A DNA stretch of 64,000 bases, taken from Nonomuraea angiospora. GTDB lineage: Bacteria; Actinomycetota; Actinomycetes; Streptosporangiales; Streptosporangiaceae. Position 1 is the first letter of the stretch, and every line of letters starts with the position of its first letter. A program made the translations under genes and the position numbers. Positions 34,483 through 41,891 of this stretch are shown piece by piece. The stretch lies in assembly GCF_014873145.1 (NCBI RefSeq), contig NZ_JADBEK010000001.1:12400001-12464000 (forward strand), given 5' to 3'. The notes under the pieces were generated by a model, which searched no databases, was not told where the DNA came from, and saw only the letters and a list, made by a program, of their open reading frames with translations.

Positions 34483-34500
34483 TGCCGAAACGTTTCGGCA
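34483..34500. promoter_or_regulatory. Putative LacI-family operator upstream of serine hydrolase
   Basis: TGCCGAAACGTTTCGGCA is a perfect 18-base palindrome, 14 bases before the GTG start of the serine hydrolase gene. With the copy at 34353 it brackets the divergent promoter region, which would allow looping or joint repression. The GAAACGTTTC core is a standard LacI-family recognition shape. Confidence 0.8.
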
Positions 34501-34514
34501 TATGCGAGGCACGT

Positions 34515-35720
34515 GTGACGATCCACCTCCCCCCACGGACGGTCACGGACCGGCCCACGCTGGCCAACTGGCTGCGGGCGCCGTACAACCGCTGGTCGTT
34601 CCAGCACGTCAGAGAGATCACACCGACCGCGGCCATCGCGCGCGGCACGGGGCCCGTCATGGAGCTGCCGGAGGCGCCCCTGCCGCTCGGCGAGCGCGAG
34701 GTGACCTACACCTCGCATCCCGACGACGGCGGCGCGACCGGCTCGGAGCCGCTGGCCCGGCTGCTCGAGCGCACCTACACCGACGGTTTCCTGGTGCTGC
34801 ACCGGGGCCGGCGGGTCTTCGAGCACTACGACAACGGCATGACCCCGGCGACGGTGCACCTGTGCATGTCGATCTCGAAGTCCATCACCGCCACGGCGGT
34901 CGGGCGCGCGGTCGCGGACGGGACACTGAGCCCCGAGGACCTCGTGGGCGACCTCGTCCCCGAACTGGCCGGCACCGGCTTCGCGGACGCGACCGTGCGC
35001 CACCTGCTCGACATGCGCACGGGCACCGCGCCGATGACGGCCGGGCAGGCCAGGACCGACATGGAGGCGACGCTGTGGGCGCCCATGTCGCGCCCGGGCG
35101 TGAACACCGACCTGACCTCGTACTTCGCCGAATGGCAGAACGACCGGCCACACGGCGGCGACTTCCAGTACCGCTCGGCGCTGACCTGCGTGCTGGCCCG
35201 GGTGGCCGAGCACGTGACCGGCACCCGGCTGCCCGAGCTGGTCTCGCGCGAGGTCTGGCAGCGGATCGGCGCGGAGCGCGAGGCCGAGATCTGCGTGGAC
35301 GGCCACCGCAACGCTCTGGCGGACGTCGGGGTCTCGTGTACGTTGCGGGACCTGGCCCGCTTCGGGGAGGCCATGCGGCGCAACGGCTCCGTGGACGGCG
35401 TCGAGGTCGTCCCGCGCGCCTGGGTGGCGGACACGCTGGTCCCGGACGCTGACCAGCGGCCGGCGTTCGTCCGGCACGGCGCCCGCTACCTGCCCGGTCC
35501 CGGCGCCTACTACCGCAATCAGTGGTGGGTCGTCGAGTCCGGCCCGCAGGGCGCGATCTACATGGCGCTGGGCATCCACGGGCAACTGCTGCTGGTGCAC
35601 GAACCGGCCGAGGTGGTCGTCGCGAAGTTCTCGACCTGGCCGCAGGGCTGGTCCACGCTGCTCGCCGAGGACACCATCAGCGCCTGCGTGTCCCTGGCCG
35701 CGTCGCTGGCGGACGGATGA
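34515..35720 (+). CDS. Class C beta-lactamase / NylB-like serine hydrolase
   Basis: 401 residues from GTG 34515, chosen because the palindrome and a GAGGC ribosome site lie just upstream and the extension to 34320 runs through the operator. The nucleophile motif is SISK (Ser119, Lys122) in HLCMSISKSITATAVG; the second motif is Tyr219-Arg-Ser in HGGDFQYRSALT, replacing YxN. The C-terminal half contains YYRNQWWVV and GIHGQLLLVH. The family hydrolyses amides and esters, for example 6-aminohexanoate oligomers or small peptides. There is no signal peptide, so it acts in the cytoplasm. It is about 47% alike by eye to the paralogue at 36843 in the motif regions. Confidence 0.9.
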   Translation: MTIHLPPRTVTDRPTLANWLRAPYNRWSFQHVREITPTAAIARGTGPVMELPEAPLPLGEREVTYTSHPDDGGATGSEPLARLLERTYTDGFLVLHRGRRVFEHYDNGMTPATVHLCMSISKSITATAVGRAVADGTLSPEDLVGDLVPELAGTGFADATVRHLLDMRTGTAPMTAGQARTDMEATLWAPMSRPGVNTDLTSYFAEWQNDRPHGGDFQYRSALTCVLARVAEHVTGTRLPELVSREVWQRIGAEREAEICVDGHRNALADVGVSCTLRDLARFGEAMRRNGSVDGVEVVPRAWVADTLVPDADQRPAFVRHGARYLPGPGAYYRNQWWVVESGPQGAIYMALGIHGQLLLVHEPAEVVVAKFSTWPQGWSTLLAEDTISACVSLAASLADG

Positions 35721-35733
35721 GCGGGCGCGGCGC

Positions 35734-36750
35734 TCAGCGCCTGGTGGTCGATTCGCGTACCCGCAGCGCGGTCTCGATGACGACCGGGCCCGCGGCCTTC
35801 TCCCCGCTCACCCGCCTGGCCAGCAGGTCCACTGCCGCCCTGGCCATCTCCACGGGCCGCAGGTCCACGGCCGTGATGGCGGGCGAGGAGCCCTGCAGTA
35901 TCTGCCCGTCCATGCCTCCGGCCAGCAGGATGTCGCCGGGCACCGAACGTCCGGACTCGACGATCGCGTCGAGCGCGCCGAGCGGGGTGCCGTACGGGAT
36001 GGCGAAGATGGCGTCCGGCGGGTTCTTGAGGCGCAGCAGGCTGCGCACGCCCGCCGCCGCGGTCGCCCTGGGCCGCTCCACGTCGATCAGGCGCACCTGC
36101 GACTTGACGCCGTGCTCGGCGCACCAGCGCGCGTACGCCGCGGAGGTGTCCTCGAACCACGCCCACGGCGCGTCGGCCGTCACCAGCGCGATGCGCTCGG
36201 CGCCCTGGGCGGCGAGATGGTCGAGGACCTGCACGGTGCTGCCGGCGTTGTCGGTCTCCACCCACCAGCCGTCGGTGCGCTGGATGTCGCGGTCGATGGT
36301 CACCGCGGGCACGCCCGCGTTGTTGAGCACGGTGAGCGCCTGGTCGCCCTCGCGCGGATCGGCGATGATCACGCCGTCGACGTCGAGCCGGGCGAGATCC
36401 CTGACGTCCGTGGGCCGCGGGGCAACCAGGAGCTGCCGGTCGGAGTCGACGGTGGCCGCGGCGCAGGCGGCCACCAGTGCCATGTCGTACTCGGCGTTCA
36501 CCAGCCACTCGCCCACGCCCACGTGGCCCACCGGCAGGCACATGGCGAACACGCCCGTGCGGCCCGAGCGCAGGGCGCGGGCCGAGCGCCGGGGACGCCA
36601 CCCGACCTGCGAGACGGCGGTCAGCACCCGTTCGCGGGTCGCGGGATCCACCCGTCCCTTGCTGTTGACGACGTCGGAGACCGTCGTCATGGACACCCCC
36701 GCCTGGATCGCCACATCACGGATCGTGGGGCGGGCTCGCTTCGTGGCCAT
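35734..36750 (-). CDS. LacI-family transcriptional regulator
   Basis: 338 residues from ATG 36750. The N-terminal helix-turn-helix is TIRDVAIQAGVSMTTVSDVVN, with the hinge helix PRRSARALRSGRTG. A periplasmic-binding-protein-like effector domain follows (VFAMCLPVGHVGVGEWL, DGVIIADPREGD, RIALVTADAP, ILLAGGMDG). Its own start lies 60 bases from an operator copy at 36810-36827, so autoregulation is likely. It is flanked by two serine-hydrolase genes and stands near the six-gene importer operon. The DNA sites suggest it controls all three. The effector is presumably the transported compound or a breakdown product. The frame beyond 36750 was rejected. Confidence 0.94.
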   Translation of the reverse strand: MATKRARPTIRDVAIQAGVSMTTVSDVVNSKGRVDPATRERVLTAVSQVGWRPRRSARALRSGRTGVFAMCLPVGHVGVGEWLVNAEYDMALVAACAAATVDSDRQLLVAPRPTDVRDLARLDVDGVIIADPREGDQALTVLNNAGVPAVTIDRDIQRTDGWWVETDNAGSTVQVLDHLAAQGAERIALVTADAPWAWFEDTSAAYARWCAEHGVKSQVRLIDVERPRATAAAGVRSLLRLKNPPDAIFAIPYGTPLGALDAIVESGRSVPGDILLAGGMDGQILQGSSPAITAVDLRPVEMARAAVDLLARRVSGEKAAGPVVIETALRVRESTTRR

Positions 36751-36809
36751 GCAGGGACTCCGTCTGTGTCGGGGGCCGCGCAGCGGCGAGGACAGGCCAT
36801 TTGTAGCCG

Positions 36810-36827
36810 TGCCGAAAGGTTTCGTCA
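36810..36827. promoter_or_regulatory. Putative LacI-family operator, third copy
   Basis: TGCCGAAAGGTTTCGTCA matches 16 of 18 positions of the perfect site at 34483-34500. It lies between the divergent lacI-type gene (start 36750) and the second serine-hydrolase gene (start 36843). It ends directly before that gene's GGAGGAGAG ribosome site, so repressor bound here would block both. Confidence 0.7.
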
Positions 36828-36842
36828 AAGGAGGAGAGAGCG

Positions 36843-37973
36843 GTGCCTGCTGAAGCGGTGACGTTGGAGAACTGGATGCGACCGCCGTACAACGTCGTGG
36901 GGTATCAGCGCATCAGGGAGCTGATACCCACCGCGGTCATCTCCCGAGGTGAGGGGCCCGCGTTCGACCTCGAAGGGGGCGGGAGCAGCCTGCTTCTCAG
37001 GGGCTTGGCCGACCGGACCCACACCGACGCCCTGGTCGTCCTGCACCGCGGCCGGGTGATCCACGAGCAGTACGAGAACGGCATGGGGCCCGGCACGCGG
37101 CATCTGTGCATGTCGGTCTCCAAGTCCATCACTGCCACGGCCGTCGGCTCGGTGATCGCCTCGGGGGCGCTGTCGCCCGATGACGAGGTCTGCGCGATCG
37201 TGCCGGAGTTCCGCGGCACCGGGCTGGAGGGGGCCACCGTCCGCCATGTGCTGGACATGCGTACGGGGACACGCGAGGACATCACCACCCTGGAGCTCCA
37301 GCGCGCCTACTACTCCACCTGCCTATGGGCTCCTCCGGCGAGCTTCCCCGAGTCACCGGGGGAGGAGGACTCGCGCAGCCACCTGTGGCGGCTGACCCAG
37401 GTGCGCCCGCACGGCGGCGACTTCGAGTACCGCTCGACCCTGACGTGCGTGCTGGCGATCCTGGCCGAGCGCGCGACGGGACTCCGGCTCCCCGAACTGG
37501 TCTCCCAGCACCTCTGGCAGCGGCTCGGCGCCGAGCACGACGCCGAGATCACGGTCGACCGCAACGGCAACGCGCTGGCGGACATCGGGATCTGCTGCAC
37601 GGCACGCGACCTCGCCAGGCTCGGCGAGGTGCTGCGGCGGGGCGGCCGGCGCCCGGACGGGGCGCGGGTGGTGCCGGAGCCCTGGGTGGCCGACACCCTG
37701 AGCCCCGACGCCGGTCAGCCGGCGGCCTTCACCAGGCACGGCTCGGCGTACCTGGACCTGCCCGGCGCCTACTACCGCAACCAGTGGTGGGTCGCCGACA
37801 AGGGCGGGATCTACCTGGCGCTCGGCATCCACGGCCAGCTGCTCTTCGTGCACGAGAAGGCCGAGGTGGTCATCGCCAAGTTCTCCTCCTGGCCGGAGCC
37901 GTGGATCGAGGACCTGGCGCGGACGACTGTCGAGTTCTGCATGGACATATCAGCGGATATATGCGCAAACTAA
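36843..37973 (+). CDS. Class C beta-lactamase / NylB-like serine hydrolase, second copy
   Basis: 376 residues from GTG 36843 with a strong GGAGGAGAG site. The nucleophile motif is SVSK (Ser91, Lys94) in HLCMSVSKSITATAVG, and Tyr196-Arg-Ser follows in HGGDFEYRSTLT. It shares long stretches with the protein at 34515, including YYRNQWWV and the GIHGQLLxVH end, so the two are paralogues. An N-terminal ~35 residues (ENWMRPPYNVVGYQRIRELIP) matches the paralogue's NWLRAPYNRWSF start. It is cytoplasmic, since no signal peptide is seen. The pair probably differ in substrate size or in step. The gene is 40 bases upstream of the COG4280-like gene and probably co-transcribed with it. Confidence 0.9.
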   Translation: MPAEAVTLENWMRPPYNVVGYQRIRELIPTAVISRGEGPAFDLEGGGSSLLLRGLADRTHTDALVVLHRGRVIHEQYENGMGPGTRHLCMSVSKSITATAVGSVIASGALSPDDEVCAIVPEFRGTGLEGATVRHVLDMRTGTREDITTLELQRAYYSTCLWAPPASFPESPGEEDSRSHLWRLTQVRPHGGDFEYRSTLTCVLAILAERATGLRLPELVSQHLWQRLGAEHDAEITVDRNGNALADIGICCTARDLARLGEVLRRGGRRPDGARVVPEPWVADTLSPDAGQPAAFTRHGSAYLDLPGAYYRNQWWVADKGGIYLALGIHGQLLFVHEKAEVVIAKFSSWPEPWIEDLARTTVEFCMDISADICAN

Positions 37974-38013
37974 CGACTGTTACGTTTCTAACGCAACGGA
38001 AGGATGTGGGCCG

Positions 38014-38808
38014 ATGAACGCGGCCGCATGGGGTCTTGGCGCGGCGGTGCTGCTGGCCTCGATCGTGGAGATGGTCGAAGCGCTCACGATCGTCATGGCG
38101 ATGGGCATGACGCGGAGCTGGCGATCGACGCTCATGGGCGTGGCGGCGGCCCTCGTGGCCCTGACCGCCTTCACCGCCGCCGCCGGCTACGCCCTGGCGA
38201 CCTGGCTGCCGGAGGCGGCGCTGCAGCTCGCGATCGGCGGCCTGCTGCTGATCTTCGGCCTGCAGTGGCTGCGCAAGGCGATCCTGAGATCGTCGGGGCG
38301 CAAGGCCATGCACGACGAGGACCAGATCTACGCCGAGGAGGTGGCCGCCGCCAGGAACGCGGGCGAGGTCAGCGCCAAGGGGCTCGACTGGTTCTCGTTC
38401 ATGATCAGCTTCAAGGGCGTCTTCCTCGAAGGCGTCGAGGTCGTCTTCATCGTGATCACCTTCGGCCTGAGCGCCGGCAACCTGCCGGTGGCGATCGCGG
38501 CGGCCGTGGTCGGTGTGCTCCTCGTGCTCGTCGTGGGCATCGCCGTCAGGGGACCGCTGTCGAAGGTGCCGGAGAACACCCTCAAGTACGGCGTCGGGCT
38601 GCTGCTGGCCGGCTTCGGCACGTACTGGTCGGTCGAGGGGCTCGGCATCTTCACCGCGAGCCGCGAGAGCCTGGAGTGGCCGGGCGCCGACCTGGCGATC
38701 CTGGTGCTCATCGCCGCCTGGTACGGGCTGTCGCGCCTGATGGTCCGCGCGCTCAGACGGCCGTCGCCGGCTCAGGCCGGGGCTGTTTCCACCACGTCAG
38801 GGAGCTAG
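38014..38808 (+). CDS. COG4280-like membrane protein
   Basis: 264 residues with seven or so membrane helices in two halves. Acidic motifs lie inside helices: SIVEMVEALTIVMAMG near residues 16-31 and FLEGVEVVFIVITFG near residues 137-151. This two-fold E-rich pattern is the mark of the COG4280 family, which resembles cation transporters of the FTR1/GDT1 type. I infer metal or cation transport, but the family is not biochemically settled. The start follows GGAAGGAT. Its placement after the LacI operator and siderophore-type importer links metal handling with amide hydrolysis. Confidence 0.8.
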   Translation: MNAAAWGLGAAVLLASIVEMVEALTIVMAMGMTRSWRSTLMGVAAALVALTAFTAAAGYALATWLPEAALQLAIGGLLLIFGLQWLRKAILRSSGRKAMHDEDQIYAEEVAAARNAGEVSAKGLDWFSFMISFKGVFLEGVEVVFIVITFGLSAGNLPVAIAAAVVGVLLVLVVGIAVRGPLSKVPENTLKYGVGLLLAGFGTYWSVEGLGIFTASRESLEWPGADLAILVLIAAWYGLSRLMVRALRRPSPAQAGAVSTTSGS

Positions 38809-38810
38809 AC

Positions 38811-39023
38811 ATGGGGTTCATCCGAGGGTTCGGACAGTTCTGGTACGACCTGATCGTCGGCGACGACTGGAAGATCGCCGTCGCCGTCGTTGTCACGCTG
38901 GCGCTCGGCACGGTGGCGCTGCTGGGGTTCGCCGTGCCGACGGTGGTCCTCACGCCGGTGGTCGGTGTGGGCCTGATGGCGGCCTTCGCCATCGCGTTGC
39001 GGATCGACACACGCGACCGCTAG
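38811..39023 (+). CDS. Small two-span membrane protein
   Basis: 70 residues: MGFIRGFGQFWYDLIVGDDW followed by two hydrophobic segments (about 21-43 and 46-63) and a basic-acidic tail RIDTRDR. It starts 3 bases after the stop of the COG4280-like gene and has a GGGAG site, so translation is coupled. Similar small proteins are found beside COG4280 genes and may be a subunit. No other function can be read from it. Confidence 0.78.
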   Translation: MGFIRGFGQFWYDLIVGDDWKIAVAVVVTLALGTVALLGFAVPTVVLTPVVGVGLMAAFAIALRIDTRDR

Positions 39024-39458
39024 ATCTCTCATGTCCCGTCGCCCCGACAGCGATCGGACCGCCAGGCTCGCCACCGCCTGGCGGTCCGCCGCCACGTCTC
39101 GCCGGGCTGCCGCAACAGCATCCGCCGCGCCCGCTTCTACAAGTGGCAGCGCCACTACCGGGACGGGGGGCGCCACGCCGCGTGTCCGTGCGGCTGGAGT
39201 AACCCCGCTGAGTGCGAACGCCCCGTCCGCCTCCGGGGCGGCGCCCGATGCCGATCGACCGCGTGCCCAGCGAGCCGACCAGGCTGCGGGCCGCGGTCTG
39301 GCGCAAGCTGTATGGATCGCCCACCTCCCGCTATCCGTGGTTGTCTTCCCCGTCCTGCGCATCAACACCGGGAGGCCAGAGAAGCGATTGGGCAAATGTC
39401 CGGCTTATGTCCGGGTAGCGCCCTGGTCGGCCGATGGTGTGATCTTCACAATCGTGCC
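39024..39458. other. Intergenic region, no gene supported
   Basis: About 435 bases. It should hold the promoter for the large secreted protein at 39459. Near 39120-39165 one plus-strand frame reads IRRARFYKWQRHYRDGG, which resembles a transposase helix-turn-helix, but the frame has no homologous continuation. Nothing else is recognisable. Confidence 0.4.
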
Positions 39459-41825
39459 GTGAACCTCCAGCGGATCATTCGGTCCTTACACATCACGGCC
39501 CTCTCCCTCCTGATGGTCGCCTCCTCAGCGGTGCTCTGGGCGGGGGCGACGCCGGCCCAGGCCGTCACGGGAGCCGGCCCGGTGGCCGACGGCACGTACG
39601 GTTTCGTAGCGAAGGTGAACGTCGGCGAGACGCATAGCTGCACCGGAGCCCTCGTCAGCCCGCAATGGGTGATCACCGCCACCAGTTGTTTCGCCTCCCC
39701 AGGGCAGTCCGTCACGAGCGGAGCGCCGAAGACGGCGACGACGGTGACGGTCGGCAGGACGGACCTGTCCGGTTCGGGCGGGCGGGTGCTGCCCGTGGAA
39801 TGGATCCACCCGCACAGCGACCGGGACGTCGTGCTGGTCAAGCTGGCGCTGCGGGCCGTCGGCATCACGCCTGCCCTGGTCGGCTCCACCGTTCCTGCCG
39901 CGGGGGACGCGCTGCAGGTCGTGGGCTATGGACGAACGGCTGGGCAGTGGGCGCCCAACCGGGTGCATGCCGCGCCGATCGTGGCGGGGGCCGTGGCCGC
40001 CGGCTCGTTCGGCTGGACCGGAGCGAACGGCAGTGACGTGAGCGCCTGTCAAGGCGACGCGGGCGCGCCGGTGCTGCGCACGAGCGGGGACCGCACGGAG
40101 CTCGTCGGGCTCAGCTCCGGCGCGGGCCAGGGAGGCTGCCTGGGCGCCGCCGGCGACGGGGCGCGCGGGGGCGACGCGGCGCGGCTGGACGACCTGGCGA
40201 GCTGGATCCGCACGGTCGCGATCGAGCCCACCACGTCCTTCGCACAGTACGGCGGCAGCGTGACCGGTATCGGCGGCTATGACCTGAAGGACAACCGTGA
40301 TCAGGCGGTGGCCTTCGATTACGACCATTCGGGAAAGCTGGATCACCTGCTGCTCTACCGCCCGGGCTCGCAGATCGTCTTCATCGTCAAGCGGAGGACG
40401 GACGGCACCTACGCCCCGGTCTTCTCCTCGACCACTGGTATCGGTGGCTATGACCTGAAGGACAATCGGGACCGCATCATCGCCTTTGACTACAAGGGTT
40501 CGGGAAAACTGGACCATCTGCTGCTCTACCGTCCGGGCGGGCATACGGCCTGGATTCTCGAGCACGGCGCGGGCAACACCTTCAAAGCCGTCTTCAACAG
40601 CTCGGCAGGCATCGGCGAATATGACCTGCAGGGCGCCGAGGACCAGATCATCGCCTACGACTACCAGCATTCGGGGAAGCTGGACCATCTGCTGTTGTAC
40701 CGGCCGGGGACCGGTATGGCCCGCATTCTCCGGCACAACGGTAATGCCACGTTCACGACGGTCTTCGCCACGGCCGACGGTGGGATCGGCGGATACAACC
40801 TGAAGGATGTCAAGGACCGGATCATCGCCTTCGACTACACGGGTTCGGGGAAGCCGGATCACCTGGTGCTCTACCGTCCGGGCGGGCAGACGGCCTGGGT
40901 CCTCGAGCACGGTGCGGGGAGCACGTTCAGGGCCGTCTTCAACAGCTCGGCCGGCATCGGAGGTTATGACCTGAAGAGCACGGCGGATCAGATCATCGCC
41001 TACGACTACGAGCACACGGGCAGGCTGGATCATCTGCTGCTCTACCGTCCGGGCGGAAAGACGGCCTGGATCCTTCGGCACGGTGCGGGCAATTCGTTCG
41101 CGGCTGTGTTCCACAGTTCGACCGGCATCGGCGGTTACGACCTGGAGCTGGCGAAGGACCGCATCATCGCCTTCGATCTCACGAGCACGGGCGGGCAGAG
41201 CCATCTGTTCGCCTACCGTCCGGGTGACCAGATCGCCTATTTCGCGGGACGGGCTCTTCCTCCTGTACGGGTGGTTCCGGTCACCGTGACGCCCGTCATC
41301 GGCCCGGACTCCATCGTGGAGAGGTTCGCCTACCCCGCGCACTTCCCGCACGAATACGCGGGCACCTCCGGTCAGACCGATTGGGGTACGGAAAAGGCCG
41401 AGGAGAAGAACTTCGAGCTGATCTCCGGGAACGGCGGGATCATCTGGGTCTCGTGCAGCTCGTCCCCGGAGAACGGGGTCGGCGTGCTCAAGGTGTTCCC
41501 GGGCCTGCTGAACGGCGACACCGAGGTCGGCGAGCCGCACCTCGGCGTGACGGCGGTCTGCTTCAAGGTCCTCGGCTCCGGCGGATGGGTGAAGCTCCGG
41601 ATCCCGAACGTCTTCGAGGTGCAGGGAGACAGCCGCTCGCCGGGCGCCGGCCACGACGTGGACGCGACAGTCGTCAACGTGGAGACCGGGACGGAGCGGA
41701 CCAAGCGCGTCGAGCGGGACGAGAGCGAGCAGTTCGGACGTACGGATGTCACGTGTGACGAGAGTGACCCGGACTATCCCGAGAACTGCAGGGAGACCCT
41801 CCTGGAACTGCGGGTCGTCGGCTGA
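39459..41825 (+). CDS. Secreted inactive trypsin-fold protein with six propeller repeats
   Basis: 788 residues from GTG 39459. Signal peptide about 1-35 (ending TPAQAV). Residues 38-245 have the trypsin fold (CTGALVSPQWVITATSCF, DRDVVLVKLA, CQGDAGAPVL), but the catalytic His is Ser76 and the catalytic Ser is Ala201; only Asp123 is kept. Six repeats of about 58 residues follow (40255-41250), each like GIGGYDLKDNRDRIIAFDY then SGKLDHLLLYRPGG, as in FG-GAP or VCBS-type propellers. A final domain of about 165 residues has Cys pairs (VSCSSSPENG, AVCFKVLGSGGW, VTCDESDPDYPENC). I infer an extracellular binding protein, not a protease. A hairpin lies after the stop. Confidence 0.88.
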   Translation: MNLQRIIRSLHITALSLLMVASSAVLWAGATPAQAVTGAGPVADGTYGFVAKVNVGETHSCTGALVSPQWVITATSCFASPGQSVTSGAPKTATTVTVGRTDLSGSGGRVLPVEWIHPHSDRDVVLVKLALRAVGITPALVGSTVPAAGDALQVVGYGRTAGQWAPNRVHAAPIVAGAVAAGSFGWTGANGSDVSACQGDAGAPVLRTSGDRTELVGLSSGAGQGGCLGAAGDGARGGDAARLDDLASWIRTVAIEPTTSFAQYGGSVTGIGGYDLKDNRDQAVAFDYDHSGKLDHLLLYRPGSQIVFIVKRRTDGTYAPVFSSTTGIGGYDLKDNRDRIIAFDYKGSGKLDHLLLYRPGGHTAWILEHGAGNTFKAVFNSSAGIGEYDLQGAEDQIIAYDYQHSGKLDHLLLYRPGTGMARILRHNGNATFTTVFATADGGIGGYNLKDVKDRIIAFDYTGSGKPDHLVLYRPGGQTAWVLEHGAGSTFRAVFNSSAGIGGYDLKSTADQIIAYDYEHTGRLDHLLLYRPGGKTAWILRHGAGNSFAAVFHSSTGIGGYDLELAKDRIIAFDLTSTGGQSHLFAYRPGDQIAYFAGRALPPVRVVPVTVTPVIGPDSIVERFAYPAHFPHEYAGTSGQTDWGTEKAEEKNFELISGNGGIIWVSCSSSPENGVGVLKVFPGLLNGDTEVGEPHLGVTAVCFKVLGSGGWVKLRIPNVFEVQGDSRSPGAGHDVDATVVNVETGTERTKRVERDESEQFGRTDVTCDESDPDYPENCRETLLELRVVG
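40255..41250 (+). repeat. Six tandem coding repeats of about 174 bp
   Basis: Within the gene at 39459, six protein repeats start with GIGGYDL or a close variant. They start at about 40261, 40438, 40609, 40786, 40960 and 41134. The unit carries FDY, SGKLDHLLLYRPG and a closing VFxSS strand. The DNA of units 2, 4 and 5 is especially close, suggesting recent duplication or gene conversion inside the array. Confidence 0.85.
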
Positions 41826-41832
41826 GTACGAG

Positions 41833-41867
41833 ACGGCCGGTCGGGCGCATGAGCTCCGGCCGGCCGT
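41833..41867 (+). terminator. Hairpin after the secreted trypsin-like gene
   Basis: ACGGCCGG at 41833-41840 pairs perfectly with CCGGCCGT at 41860-41867 around a 19-base loop. It starts 8 bases after the stop at 41825. There is no T-run, as usual for GC-rich actinomycete terminators. Confidence 0.5.
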
Positions 41868-41891
41868 TCCGCCCATTCATTGACCACATCG

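Noticed and set aside
34278-34514. Fur or DtxR-type iron box upstream of the importer operon
   Set aside because: No 19-bp TTAGG/CCTAA-like or GATAAT-like palindrome was found; the only palindromes are LacI-like.
37974-38013. Short inverted repeats (ATATCAGCGGATAT; GTTACGTTTCTAAC) between hydrolase and COG4280 genes
   Set aside because: Short, imperfect and in a 40-base AT-richer gap; could be chance. Not similar to the LacI operators.
39110-39180. Transposase-like helix-turn-helix peptide (RARFYKWQRHYRDGG)
   Set aside because: Only about 20 residues match the idea and the frame does not continue into a transposase; too weak to list as a remnant.
41880-41891. TTG start at 41880 for the ALF-repeat gene
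   Set aside because: No ribosome site precedes it; ATG 41892 or GTG 41907 with GGTGGAA are more likely.
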